From: Sinimarinibacterium flocculans
Lineage (GTDB): Bacteria; Pseudomonadota; Gammaproteobacteria; Nevskiales; Nevskiaceae
Length of the DNA stretch: 64,000 nt
Reading direction: 5' to 3'
NCBI RefSeq assembly: GCF_003201205.1
Contig: NZ_QICN01000001.1
Location: forward strand, 1-64,000
The translations under genes were made by a program, and so were the position numbers. Each line of letters opens with the position of its first letter. Positions within the stretch are counted from its first letter, which is position 1. Positions 19,183-28,629 of the stretch are shown here, in pieces. The notes below the pieces were generated by a model. The model saw only the letters and a program-made list of their open reading frames with translations. It did no database searches and was not told where the DNA came from.

Positions 19183-21375
19183 ATGAGCGAGCAGACCCAC
19201 TACCGCGCCTGCAACCTGTGTGAAGCGATCTGCGGCCTGGAGATCAAGGTTCGCGACGGCCACGTCGTCTCGATCAAGGGCGACGACGCAGACCCGCTGT
19301 CGCGCGGACACATCTGCCCCAAGGCCGTCGCGCTGCAGGACCTGCACGAGGACCCGGACCGGCTGCGGCGGCCGCTCAAGCGCATCGGCGATCAGTGGCA
19401 GGAAGTGGGCTGGGACGAGGCGCTCGACGACATCGCCGACCGCCTGGCCGCCATCCACAAGGCCCACGGCGCCAACAGCGTCGCCGCCTATCTGGGCAAT
19501 CCGAGTGTGCACAACTGGGGCAACCTGACGCACAGCAGCGCATTCCTCGGCCCGCTGAAGACGCGCAGCCGCTACTCGGCGACCTCGGTCGACCAGTTGC
19601 CGCACCAGCTCGTCGCCTACTGGCTGTACGGGCACCAGTTGCTGGTGTCGGTGCCGGACATCGACCGCAGCCGCTACATCCTGATGCTCGGCGCCAATCC
19701 GATGGCCTCCAACGGCAGCCTGTGGACGGTGCCGGATTTCCGCGAGCGTCTGAAGGCGATGCAGGCACGCGGCGGCAAGCTGGTGCTGATCGATCCGCGC
19801 CGCACCGAAACCGCGGCAGTTGCCGACGAGCATCACTTCGTCCGGCCCGGTGCTGATGCCGCGCTGCTGCTGGCGCTGCTCAACACCCTGTTCGAGGAAA
19901 AGCTCGCGCAACCCGGGCGGCTCGCCGAGTTCACCGACGGTCTCGATGCGGTTGCCGAAGCGGTGCGGCCGTTCACGGCCGAGCGTGCGGCCCAGGTCTG
20001 CGGCATCGATGCCGGGACGATCTGCCGCATTGCACGCGAGTTTGCCGCCAGCGGCGCGGCGGCGGCCTACGGGCGCATGGGCGTGTCGACGCAGGCGCAC
20101 GGCACGCTGTGCCAGTGGGCGCTGGCGTTGCTCAACATCGTCACCGGCAACCTCGACCGCGAAGGCGGGATGATGTTTCCGCTGCCGGCAATGGACCTGA
20201 TCCGCGGTGCGGGATCGAAACCCGGCCATTTCGCTGCGTGGAAGTCGCGCGTGCGCGGTTTGCCCGAGTTCGGCGGCGAGCTGCCGGTCGCGGCGCTGGC
20301 CGAGGAAATCCTGACGCCGGGCGACGGGCAGGTGCGTGCGCTGGTGACGATTGCCGGCAATCCGGTGCTGTCGACGCCCAACGGACGCCAGCTCGAACAG
20401 GCGCTGGGCACGCTCGAATTCATGGTCAGCATCGACTACTACCGCAACGAGACCACGCGCTTCGCCGACTACATCCTGCCGCCCACCGGCGCGCTCGAGC
20501 ACGACCACTACGACATCATCTTCCACCACTTCGCGATGCGGAATACGGCGCGCTACAACGCCGCGGTGTTCCCGAAACCGGCGGGGTCGCTGCACGACTG
20601 GGAGATCTTCGTGCGCCTCGGCCGCCGCCTGCGCGCGCGACTGCGCCCCGATGCGCGCAAGCCCTTTCTGCAGCGTCTCGGCGCGCGGCTGAAGGACGAG
20701 GTCATGCTGCGCATGCCGCCACATCGTCTGCTCGACCTCAGCCTGCGGCGCGGGCCCTACGGCAAGCAGGCACCGCAGGCGCTATCGCTGAACAGCCTCA
20801 AGGCGGCGCCGCACGGCATCGACCTGGGACCGCTGCAGCCGGTGCTGCCGCGCCGTCTGTGCACGAAGGACCGGCACATCGTCGCGATCAACGCGGCGAT
20901 CGCGGAGGAGATCGCCCGCTACGACCGGCTGCTCGGCGAGCAGCAGGCCGCACAGCCCCGCGCCGGCGAGTTGTGGCTGATCGGGCGTCGTCACGTGCGC
21001 AGCAACAACTCGTGGATGCATAACGCGCAGCGGCTGGTGAAGGGCAAGCCGCGCCATCAGCTGTTCATGCACCCGCAGGATCTGGCCGCGCGGAATCTTG
21101 TCGACGGCATGCGCGTGCGCGTCGGCTCGCGCGTCGGCAATGTCGAGGTCGAGGTGCAGGCGACCGAGGACATCATGCCCGGTGTCGTGTCGCTGCCGCA
21201 CGGCTGGGGCCATGCGCGTGTCGGTGTGCAGCAGCGCATCGCGCAGCAGCAGCCGGGCCAGAGCGCCAACGACCTGACCGACGACCGCCATCTCGATGTG
21301 CTGTCCGGCAACGCCGCGCTCAATGGCGTCGCGGTGACGGTCGAAGCAGCCACGGCAGAAAGCCGCGCCGCCTAG
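19183..21375 (+). CDS. Molybdopterin oxidoreductase with [4Fe-4S] cluster
   Basis: A 730-residue member of the DMSO-reductase superfamily, probably cytoplasmic because no Tat signal is present. An N-terminal Fe4S4 motif has Cys10, Cys13, Cys17 and Cys45 (C-x2-C-x3-C-x27-C). MLGANPMASNGS and LIDPRRTETA are guanine-dinucleotide cofactor-binding segments. A C-terminal molydopterin dinucleotide-binding domain includes VSLPHGWGHARVG. The molybdenum-ligating residue is not obvious: RYSATSVDQLPHQ sits where formate dehydrogenases have Cys or selenocysteine. No partner subunits or chaperone lie nearby, so electron acceptor and substrate are unknown. GGAGGAG precedes the chosen ATG. Confidence 0.9.
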   Translation: MSEQTHYRACNLCEAICGLEIKVRDGHVVSIKGDDADPLSRGHICPKAVALQDLHEDPDRLRRPLKRIGDQWQEVGWDEALDDIADRLAAIHKAHGANSVAAYLGNPSVHNWGNLTHSSAFLGPLKTRSRYSATSVDQLPHQLVAYWLYGHQLLVSVPDIDRSRYILMLGANPMASNGSLWTVPDFRERLKAMQARGGKLVLIDPRRTETAAVADEHHFVRPGADAALLLALLNTLFEEKLAQPGRLAEFTDGLDAVAEAVRPFTAERAAQVCGIDAGTICRIAREFAASGAAAAYGRMGVSTQAHGTLCQWALALLNIVTGNLDREGGMMFPLPAMDLIRGAGSKPGHFAAWKSRVRGLPEFGGELPVAALAEEILTPGDGQVRALVTIAGNPVLSTPNGRQLEQALGTLEFMVSIDYYRNETTRFADYILPPTGALEHDHYDIIFHHFAMRNTARYNAAVFPKPAGSLHDWEIFVRLGRRLRARLRPDARKPFLQRLGARLKDEVMLRMPPHRLLDLSLRRGPYGKQAPQALSLNSLKAAPHGIDLGPLQPVLPRRLCTKDRHIVAINAAIAEEIARYDRLLGEQQAAQPRAGELWLIGRRHVRSNNSWMHNAQRLVKGKPRHQLFMHPQDLAARNLVDGMRVRVGSRVGNVEVEVQATEDIMPGVVSLPHGWGHARVGVQQRIAQQQPGQSANDLTDDRHLDVLSGNAALNGVAVTVEAATAESRAA

Positions 21376-21400
21376 CGCATCCCTTGCCTCGCTGCGCGGG

Positions 21401-21469
21401 TGCAGGAGCGTCTTCAGGCGCGCCCTGATGTTTACGCGGCCCAGGGGTCGCGACCGGGAACGCTCCTAC
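21401..21469. repeat. REP-like inverted pair, copy 2
   Basis: The arms TGCAGGAGCGTCTTCAGGCG (left) and the complement of GTAGGAGCGTTCCCGGTCGC (right) form an imperfect hairpin. The right arm supplies the TAG stop codon of the helicase gene on the minus strand. It is the least conserved of the three copies. Confidence 0.75.
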
Positions 21470-24400
21470 GAGGATTCGTCCAGCTCGATCCAGCGCAGCG
21501 CCGGATCGTCGATCAGCGGCAGGTACAGGGCAGCGCGCGGCGGGTGCCCCGCATCGTAGTCGCGCATCAGGGCGCAGTAGCCGGCGAGCTGCGCGCGATA
21601 CCGCGCCAGTTCATTGCGCACGAAGGACGCCGTGTCCGCACCCTCGTGGGTGCTGGTCTTGAAGTCGACGATCCAGCGTGTGCCGTCGTCGACGAAGCTG
21701 CGGTCGATCACGCGCCGCTGCAGCACGCCGTCGCGCAGGGTGCTCAGGTCGAGTTCGCTGGCGGCGCCGGCGTGACGGTTGTCGAGCAGCCAGCGACCGC
21801 GCGGATCGGCCAGCGTGTTCGTCAGCGCCTGCATCACGCGTTCCGCCGCGGTGCCGCGTCGCGTGGCCGGTACGCCCATGCCGCGCAGCGCCGATTGCAG
21901 GACCGCGGCCAGGCTGGCGCAGCGCGCCGGGCTCCAGTGGTCGATGCCCTCTCCGGCAATAACCTGCACCCAGCGGTGGTAAAGCACGCCGACCGCCCGG
22001 GCGGTTTCGCCGGCCCAGTCGAAGCGCAGCGGCTCGCCGCTGCTGCCGGCGGCCGCAGCGGGCAGCGGCAGGCCGGCCGGCCGCGTCACGCGGGGCCAGT
22101 CGCGCAGGCGCCGCAGCGGCGGTGCCGACAACGCGGCGTCGGGCACCGCAGCGGACGTGCGCTGAACAGGCAGCTCCGCGGCGGCCTCGAAGGCGGCCGA
22201 TACCGCCGGCCACAGACGTGCCAGCAGGCTGCGGTCGGGAGGTCGTGCCGGTGTGCCGTCGTCGGTGCGGCGGACGTTGCCGAGCAGATGCAGGCATCGG
22301 CGCGCCCGCGTCGTCGCCACGTAGAGCAGTCGTGCGTCCTCGTGGCGCTGACGCTCGGCCTCGCGCGCGCGCAGATGATCGTAGCTGTCCTCGCGCGCAT
22401 CGCCGGTGGCGTGCACCGGCGCCATCAACAGGCGCGGGTGCCCGTCGGCATCGCTGATCTGCATCCATGCCACCGGCGGCGGATCGTCGCTGCGCGTGCC
22501 ACGGCCGAGCCCCGGCACGATCACCGTGTCGAACTCGAGTCCCTTCGATTTGTGGATCGTCATCACGCTGACGCGCTCGTCGGCCGACGGGTCGGGACTG
22601 GCCTTGAGATCGTGCAGCGCGAGGTCGAGGGCGGTGAGATCCTCGAGTACCGCACCCGGTGCCAGCCGCTGCACGGCGTCGAAGTAGCTGGCCGCATCGG
22701 CGAGCGCCGTCGGTCCGTCGGCGCAGGCTGCGCCGCCCAATGCGAACCACGTGGATTCGAGCCAGCGCCGCAGCGGCATGCGTCCTTGCCGGGCGTGTGC
22801 CGCGACCACGACATCACGCAGGCGCGCGAGTCGGCGCTGACCGTCCTCGCTCATCGCCGCGATGCGCTGTACGTCGTCCATGGCGGTCAGCACGCTGTCC
22901 TGCGCCGGCAGGTCCGCGGCAAGCGCGTGTAGATCGGCGAGGGTCAGTCCGCACCAGGGGGCGCGCAGCACCGCAAGCCAGGCAATGCGGTCGTGCGGAT
23001 GCAACAGTGCGCGCGTGAGCGCATGCAGGTCGGTGATGACCGGCCGCTCGGCGAGGCTCTCGATGTCGACCGCTTGGTAGCCGATGCCCGCATCGCGCAG
23101 CGCCGCGGCGATTTCCGTCAGGTGGCCGCGATTGCGCACGAGTATCGCGATGCGTCCGTCGGCGTCGCGTGACTGCGCCTCGCGCAGCAGTTCCACGACG
23201 CGCGCGGCTTCCGTGGCGTCGTCGGCATCGATCAGGGCGTGCAGTCGCACCGCAGGCGCTTCGGCGTCCGGATGGACCGCGTCGGCGCGGCTGTGCGTCA
23301 CCGCGCTGCGATCCCGGTCGTCCTGCGGCGGCAGCACCTGCCGGAACGTTTCGTTGACCCAGTCGACGATGCCGCGCTGCGAGCGGAAGTTGCAGGACAG
23401 TGTCAGCGGAGTGAGCGGCAGCAGACCGATGCCGTGCTCGCGGGCGCGCAGGTAGAGGCCGACGTCGGCCTCGCGGAAGCGGTAGATGCTCTGCATCGGA
23501 TCGCCGACGGCGAACAGCGTGCGGCCGTCGCCGGGCGTCCAGCCGGCCGTGAGCCGTTCGAGCAACTGCCACTGCGTCGTCGAGGTGTCCTGGAACTCGT
23601 CGACGAGCAGATGGCGGATGCGGTAGTCGAGGCGCAGCGCCAGATCGCTGGGCGCCTCGGGACCGCCCAGCGCGTGGACCGCCTGCGCCGCGATTTCCGC
23701 GAAGTCGGTGGCGCCACGCTCGGCGAACACCAGCCGCAGTTCCGCGGCCGCCAGCAGCATCGTGTCGAGCAGGGCGTCAAGCACCTGCCACTGGGCGTCG
23801 GTGTATCCCGGCGACGGCAGTTCGCGCAGCTCCGCCAGCCGCTCGCGCAGGCCGGGTTGCGCGGACAGCGCGGCCAGCAGGGCGAGGTGGGCGTCGCGTG
23901 CCGGTCCCAGTTCGGCCTTCTCCGCGTTGGTCTTGCCGGCCGGGAAGCCCTGTACCGCGTTGACGGTCGCACGCCAGCTGCCGTCGGCGGTGAGGACCAG
24001 GTCGAGCAGGGCGTGCCAGCGCGGCAGCTCGGCCGGCGCGCAGCCCGGCCACTGGCCGTCGCGCAGGGCATGCAAGGCCAGCTCCGGATTCTTCGCGTAG
24101 CGCTGGGACGAGGCATGTGCGGCCGACTGCAGCCAGATCGTCCTGAGCGTCGCCGGGATCGCGCGGTCGGCCTGCTGCAGGGCGTCGACGATCACACCTG
24201 TGAGGGCCGCTTCCAGCACCTCGCGCGAGCGACCGGCCTTGCGGTCGCCGGCGACCAGGCGCAGCCACTGGTCGCGTCGACGCAGCAGGTCGACGAGTTG
24301 CTGTTCGAGGCGCGCGGTGCGGTTGTCGAAATGACGCAGCACGCGTGCGACCGGCGCCGCCTGCGGCAGCTCGCTGTCGAGCGCGCCCAGCACCGCGCGC

Positions 24401-24876
24401 GCCGCTTCGCGGTACAGCGGTTCAGCGTTGTCGACGATGTCGATGCCGCCGCCGAGGCGCGACCCCAGCGGCGACTGGCGGACGATCTCGGCGCACAGTG
24501 CATCGATCGTGCGGATGCGCAGGCGCTGCGGCGTGTCGTGCAGGCGCCAGCCGCGGGTCTGCGACTGGGCGAGCACGCGCCGCGCCAGCTGCCAGGTGCG
24601 TTGCCGGTGCGCGTCCTGCGGCGCTTCGTCCGACTGTGCGGCGCGGATCGCGGCGAACACGCGGTGGCGCATCTCCGCTGCCGCCTTGCGCGTGAAGGTG
24701 ATCGCGACGACCTCCTCGGGCTCGTCGACCGCGGCCAGCAGCAGCAGCAGGCGCTGGGTCAGCAGTTCGGTTTTTCCCGAGCCCGCCGGCGCCTGGACGA
24801 TGAAGCTGCGCAGCGGGTCGAGCGCGGCGGCGCGCGCCTCGGCATCGGCGATCGGCGCTGCGGGCGTCTGCGTCAT
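21466..24876 (-). CDS. UvrD/AddA-like helicase-nuclease
   Basis: An 1136-residue superfamily 1A helicase. Walker A is APAGSGKT (29-36), followed by AITFTRKAAAEM, Walker B in LLVDEFQDTS, VGDPMQSIYRFREAD, SCNFRSQ, MTIHKSKGLEFD and LLYVATTRAR. The C-terminus has a PD-(D/E)XK nuclease pattern: a conserved glutamate region, then VIDRSF and WIVDFKTS. The layout is that of AddA/RecB-type subunits that resect double-strand DNA ends. Its ATG overlaps the stop of the partner gene by four bases (ATGA), and the pair form an AddAB-like unit distinct from RecBCD. The stop codon lies inside a REP-like palindrome. Confidence 0.92.
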   Translation of the reverse strand: MTQTPAAPIADAEARAAALDPLRSFIVQAPAGSGKTELLTQRLLLLLAAVDEPEEVVAITFTRKAAAEMRHRVFAAIRAAQSDEAPQDAHRQRTWQLARRVLAQSQTRGWRLHDTPQRLRIRTIDALCAEIVRQSPLGSRLGGGIDIVDNAEPLYREAARAVLGALDSELPQAAPVARVLRHFDNRTARLEQQLVDLLRRRDQWLRLVAGDRKAGRSREVLEAALTGVIVDALQQADRAIPATLRTIWLQSAAHASSQRYAKNPELALHALRDGQWPGCAPAELPRWHALLDLVLTADGSWRATVNAVQGFPAGKTNAEKAELGPARDAHLALLAALSAQPGLRERLAELRELPSPGYTDAQWQVLDALLDTMLLAAAELRLVFAERGATDFAEIAAQAVHALGGPEAPSDLALRLDYRIRHLLVDEFQDTSTTQWQLLERLTAGWTPGDGRTLFAVGDPMQSIYRFREADVGLYLRAREHGIGLLPLTPLTLSCNFRSQRGIVDWVNETFRQVLPPQDDRDRSAVTHSRADAVHPDAEAPAVRLHALIDADDATEAARVVELLREAQSRDADGRIAILVRNRGHLTEIAAALRDAGIGYQAVDIESLAERPVITDLHALTRALLHPHDRIAWLAVLRAPWCGLTLADLHALAADLPAQDSVLTAMDDVQRIAAMSEDGQRRLARLRDVVVAAHARQGRMPLRRWLESTWFALGGAACADGPTALADAASYFDAVQRLAPGAVLEDLTALDLALHDLKASPDPSADERVSVMTIHKSKGLEFDTVIVPGLGRGTRSDDPPPVAWMQISDADGHPRLLMAPVHATGDAREDSYDHLRAREAERQRHEDARLLYVATTRARRCLHLLGNVRRTDDGTPARPPDRSLLARLWPAVSAAFEAAAELPVQRTSAAVPDAALSAPPLRRLRDWPRVTRPAGLPLPAAAAGSSGEPLRFDWAGETARAVGVLYHRWVQVIAGEGIDHWSPARCASLAAVLQSALRGMGVPATRRGTAAERVMQALTNTLADPRGRWLLDNRHAGAASELDLSTLRDGVLQRRVIDRSFVDDGTRWIVDFKTSTHEGADTASFVRNELARYRAQLAGYCALMRDYDAGHPPRAALYLPLIDDPALRWIELDESS

Positions 24877-27608
24877 GTCGCCGCCTCGTCGTCGGCGGCC
24901 TCGGGGGCCAACTCGCGGATGCGGCACAGCGCATGCAGGCTGCAGTCGCGGCAGGACTGCCGCGGGTGCTTGGGCGTGACGCTGGCCAGGCCGCGCGCGA
25001 TCTCGTCCGCCAGCGTCTGCAGCTCGCCGCGCCAGCGGCCCATCAGCGCGTCCCAGCCGCTGGCGTCGCGGGTGTCGCGCTCGTCCGTGTAGGCGCGGAT
25101 CTGCGGGGCCAGGTCCGCATCCGCGCCGATGCCGTCGAGGCCCACGGTGCCGGCACGCAGCCGGGCATAGGCGATGCCATCGATGCCGGACTCGGTCAGC
25201 GCGTAGAGCAGCAGCTGCGGCTCCTCGGGCCGCGCGTCGCGCCAGGGCGGCTTGCGACCGACGCCGGTCTTGTAGTCGATGACGAGACGCCGGCCGTCGT
25301 CGAGCCGGTCGATGCGATCCGGGCGCAGCCGCAGCTGCAGCGGTCCGAAGCGGCGCAGGTCGTCGTCGGCCGTCGTCGCGGAGTCCGCTTCCTTGCGCCC
25401 TTCGAGCCGCTCGACGGTGAACGGCGGGCGTTCGCGTTCCAGCGTCAGCCACTGACGCAGCAGCGTGCCGAGGCGCTCCGCTTCGAGGCGGACGAGCGTC
25501 GGTGCGAAGCGTTGCGGAGCACGCGTCGCCATGCGTTGCAGTTCGGTGTCGACGGCGGCACCCAGCGCGCGATCGAGTGCGGCGTCGTCGAGCGATGCCA
25601 GCGTGGCGTGATCGCGCCACTGGCGCCACAGGGTCTCGAGTACCCGGTGTGTCACCACGCCGCGGTCGATGGCGTTCGGGCCGTAGCCCGGCTGTTCGAG
25701 CGCCTTTGCTCCGAGGCGATGTGTCGCGAAGGCGCGGAAGGGGCAGGTCGCCTGGTCGCCGATCAGGCGCGTGCCGCCGGGGACCGGACGGGCGAGATCC
25801 GGGTGCGGTGCATAGTGGTCGGCGAACGTCTCGAACTGTGCCAGTGCGCGCGCCTCGCGCCAGTGGTCGGCGGGCTGTGCCGGTGTTCCGGTCTGCGCGC
25901 CGTCGGCCTCCGACTGGATCAGCGGGCTCGGCAGCAGTGGGCGGTCGCCGTCGGTCGCCGGCCAGCAGAAGACGACCTCCGGGGCCGCGCGGCGCCAGGC
26001 CTGCGTGCTGCGCTCGGCCCAGGCCAGTTCCTGCGCGGTCGACGCGTGCGGCATGCCGAGGCGTCGCTGCAGCTCGAACGGAATGAACGGATTCGGCCGG
26101 CCCGCGGGCGGCCAGTGCTCGTCGTCGAGGCCGAGTACGCGCAGTGCATCGAAGCTCAGCCCGGCCGCCTCGGAAACGCCGAGGACCTGGATGTTCACCG
26201 GCGGCGACTGCGGCTGGAACACGCGCTCGCCGGCGAGGCGCGACAGCTGCGCCAGCGCCGCCGATGCCGGCACGGGGCCGAGCACGTCGCCCAGTGCCCC
26301 GAAGCTTGCGAGCAGATCGCGCCAGGCTTCGAGCGTCTGGAAATCGGCGCTGTCGAGCGGTCGTGCCCCGGGCCACCCGGCGAGATCGAGCCACTCGGTG
26401 AAGCGCTCCGCCCACTGCGCCGGATCGGCGCGGCGCTGGCTTGCCAACGGCGGCAGGCGCGCGATACGGGCATCGCCCCCAAGGGCCTGCAGCGTCGGCA
26501 GGTCGATCCGCAGATGCCCCTGTTCGCGCAACAGGCGGTCGCTGTTGGCGCGGGACATCCGGCTGTCGTCGTCGCCCCAGTACGGCGAGCACAGCAGGCT
26601 GCCCGCGGCCGGCAGATCGAGTCCGCCGATGCCGGTCTGCAGCAGTTGCAGTGCGCAGCGCACGAGGCCGGTGTCGGACAGCGGCTGGCCGAGGCTGAGG
26701 TTGTACGGACGCGATGCCGACGACGAGGCGAGGTCGTCGAGCGACGGACACAACACCTGATCGAAGATGCGCATCAGGTCGGCGCGTCGAGCGCCGAGAT
26801 CGGGCACGACGATGCCGATGCGCGATCCGGGCTGCGCCAGCGCCCGCTCGCGCGTCCAGTGCGCAGCCGCCAGCAGCTCCTGCTCCGGATTCGACGCGCA
26901 GTACCCTTGTGCCGGACGTTCGCTCCCGCCGTCCGCCAGACGCAGGACCGTGCTGCCGCCGTTCTGCAACGATGCGACGAGACGCCGCAGCCATGGCGGT
27001 TCCGGATCGAAGCCGGCCAGTACGATGGTGCGCCCGGGCAGGGTCTGGCCCAGCGTGTCGATCTGCCGCAGACGCCACTCGTGCGGATCGTCGCGATCCA
27101 GTCGCCGGCAGCGCGCGCGATAGGCCTGCGCCCAGCGGTTGAAGGCCTCGACTTCCGGCGAGCCGACCTGCAGCGGCAGGCTCACGTCGTACTCGACGCA
27201 CAGCCGCCAGGCCTCCGCCGCGAGGCGCGCGGCCTCGCCTTCCCGCAGCAAGGTGAAATCCTCGCGCGCCTCGGCGACGACCAGACGCCACAGCAGCACA
27301 CACTCCGCCGTGGACAGCACATCCCGGCCGATGCCCCTTGCAAAGGCCTCCGCCGCCCGGTCGCTCAGCAATGCCTCCAGGCTGCGGATCGGTGGTGTGT
27401 CCCATACGCGCCGACCGCGCGCCGCCTGCGCGTGCGCGTAGTCCGCCTGGAGCTGCTGCGCGAGGCGCGGGCTGGCGCAGAGCACGGTGGGCCGGTCCGA
27501 CGCGCCGTCGAGGCGCTCGCCCAGCCCGTCCCGCTCGATGAGGCCTATGCCGTCCAGCGGCGAAGCTGCGCGAGGGTCTACAGACATGGCGCCAGTATCG
27601 CGCGCCAC
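24873..27608 (-). CDS. AddB-like Fe-S nuclease/inactive helicase ('probable DNA repair protein' family)
   Basis: A 911-residue partner of the downstream helicase. The N-terminal 600 residues resemble the inactivated helicase fold of AddB, but no intact Walker A was seen. The C-terminal nuclease has CPFRAFATHRLG, the catalytic LRPDRIDRL and VIDYKTG, and ends with a Cys cluster (CRDCSLHALC). The first cysteine plus this trio is the pattern of the AddB/Cas4 iron-sulfur nuclease domain. It matches the gammaproteobacterial 'probable DNA repair protein' family (TIGR03623 type). GTG at 27608, preceded by GAAGG, is the chosen start; ATG at 27587 is the alternative and lacks a ribosome-binding site. 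Confidence 0.88.
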   Translation of the reverse strand: MARDTGAMSVDPRAASPLDGIGLIERDGLGERLDGASDRPTVLCASPRLAQQLQADYAHAQAARGRRVWDTPPIRSLEALLSDRAAEAFARGIGRDVLSTAECVLLWRLVVAEAREDFTLLREGEAARLAAEAWRLCVEYDVSLPLQVGSPEVEAFNRWAQAYRARCRRLDRDDPHEWRLRQIDTLGQTLPGRTIVLAGFDPEPPWLRRLVASLQNGGSTVLRLADGGSERPAQGYCASNPEQELLAAAHWTRERALAQPGSRIGIVVPDLGARRADLMRIFDQVLCPSLDDLASSSASRPYNLSLGQPLSDTGLVRCALQLLQTGIGGLDLPAAGSLLCSPYWGDDDSRMSRANSDRLLREQGHLRIDLPTLQALGGDARIARLPPLASQRRADPAQWAERFTEWLDLAGWPGARPLDSADFQTLEAWRDLLASFGALGDVLGPVPASAALAQLSRLAGERVFQPQSPPVNIQVLGVSEAAGLSFDALRVLGLDDEHWPPAGRPNPFIPFELQRRLGMPHASTAQELAWAERSTQAWRRAAPEVVFCWPATDGDRPLLPSPLIQSEADGAQTGTPAQPADHWREARALAQFETFADHYAPHPDLARPVPGGTRLIGDQATCPFRAFATHRLGAKALEQPGYGPNAIDRGVVTHRVLETLWRQWRDHATLASLDDAALDRALGAAVDTELQRMATRAPQRFAPTLVRLEAERLGTLLRQWLTLERERPPFTVERLEGRKEADSATTADDDLRRFGPLQLRLRPDRIDRLDDGRRLVIDYKTGVGRKPPWRDARPEEPQLLLYALTESGIDGIAYARLRAGTVGLDGIGADADLAPQIRAYTDERDTRDASGWDALMGRWRGELQTLADEIARGLASVTPKHPRQSCRDCSLHALCRIRELAPEAADDEAAT

Positions 27609-27615
27609 GACGCCT

Positions 27616-28629
27616 TCAGTCGTCGTGGGCGTCGCGGTGGGCGATAGCGGGCTGGCCGGTATCGATGACCGTCTCGATGATGAATCGCGGCCTCGCCTTG
27701 ACTTCGGAGTACAGCTTGCCGATGTACTCGCCCATCACACCAAGACACAGAAGCTGAATGCCGCCGAGCAGGTACATCGGCAGCGCCGTCGATGCCCAGC
27801 CCGGCACTGCGCGGTCGGTGAGCAGGGCGACGTAAAGAATCCAGACGCTGCAGGCAAGGGCGAAAACGAAGACCGTGAATCCCAGGGCCGTGATCATCCT
27901 CAACGGAAAGTTCGAGAATGAGGTGACGCCGTCGAACGCGAAGCTGAGCATCCGCCGCAGGGGGTACTTGGACTCGCCGGCATGCCGCTCGCCCCGGTCG
28001 TAGTAAACCGTGGCCGTCGGGAAGCCGAGCAGCGGAATGATGCCGCGCAGAAACAGGTTGACCTCACGGAAGGCCTTGAGTGCCTCGAGCGCACGGCGGC
28101 TCAGCAGGCGATAGTCCGCGTGATCGTTGATCAGCCGAACGCCCAAGGCGCGCATGATCCGGTAGAAACCGCGCGCGCTGCTGCGTTTGAACACACTGTC
28201 CATGTCTCGGCGGCGTCGCACGCCGTAGACGATGTCGGCGCCGTCCAGATACCGGTCGACCATCTCGAAGATGGCATTGACATCGTCCTGCAGGTCGGCG
28301 TCCAGCGAGATCGCCGCGTCGCCCCGGGCGGTGAACAACCCCGCGAGCAGCGCATGCTGGTGGCCGTGGTTGCGGGCCAGCTTGATTCCGGCGACCCAGG
28401 TCTGCGCGCGACAGGCCTCGTCGATGAGCGCCCAGGTCCGGTCTCTGCTGCCGTCGTCGACGAAATAGATGCGACTGTCGTCGCGGATCTTGCCGTCGGC
28501 ATGCAGCCGGCTCATGACCGCACAGAGGCGGGCGATGGTTTCACCGAGTACGGCTTCTTCGTTGTAGCACGGCACGACCAGGGCCAGGCACAACGGGGCC
28601 TCGCGCCGGTGGGCGTCGCGCGCAGTCAT
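27616..28629 (-). CDS. GT2 polyprenyl-phosphate glycosyltransferase (GtrB/DPM1-like)
   Basis: A 337-residue family 2 glycosyltransferase. LALVVPCYNEEAVL, FVDDGSRDRT and DADLQDD (metal-binding DxD region) form the cytosolic catalytic domain (about 15-230). Two C-terminal membrane segments (around 245-310) follow, with amphipathic KYPLRRMLSFAFDG in between, as in GtrB and ArnC. It would transfer a sugar from a nucleotide donor to undecaprenyl phosphate on the inner face. Its ATG overlaps the GtrA stop by four bases. The lipid-linked sugar could feed the neighbouring GT-C enzymes, which is an inference from position. Confidence 0.92.
   Translation of the reverse strand: MTARDAHRREAPLCLALVVPCYNEEAVLGETIARLCAVMSRLHADGKIRDDSRIYFVDDGSRDRTWALIDEACRAQTWVAGIKLARNHGHQHALLAGLFTARGDAAISLDADLQDDVNAIFEMVDRYLDGADIVYGVRRRRDMDSVFKRSSARGFYRIMRALGVRLINDHADYRLLSRRALEALKAFREVNLFLRGIIPLLGFPTATVYYDRGERHAGESKYPLRRMLSFAFDGVTSFSNFPLRMITALGFTVFVFALACSVWILYVALLTDRAVPGWASTALPMYLLGGIQLLCLGVMGEYIGKLYSEVKARPRFIIETVIDTGQPAIAHRDAHDD

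Noticed and set aside
24933-27647. A 904-codon plus-strand frame opposite the AddB-like gene
   Set aside because: No motif or ribosome-binding site; the opposite strand carries the nuclease motifs and Cys cluster.
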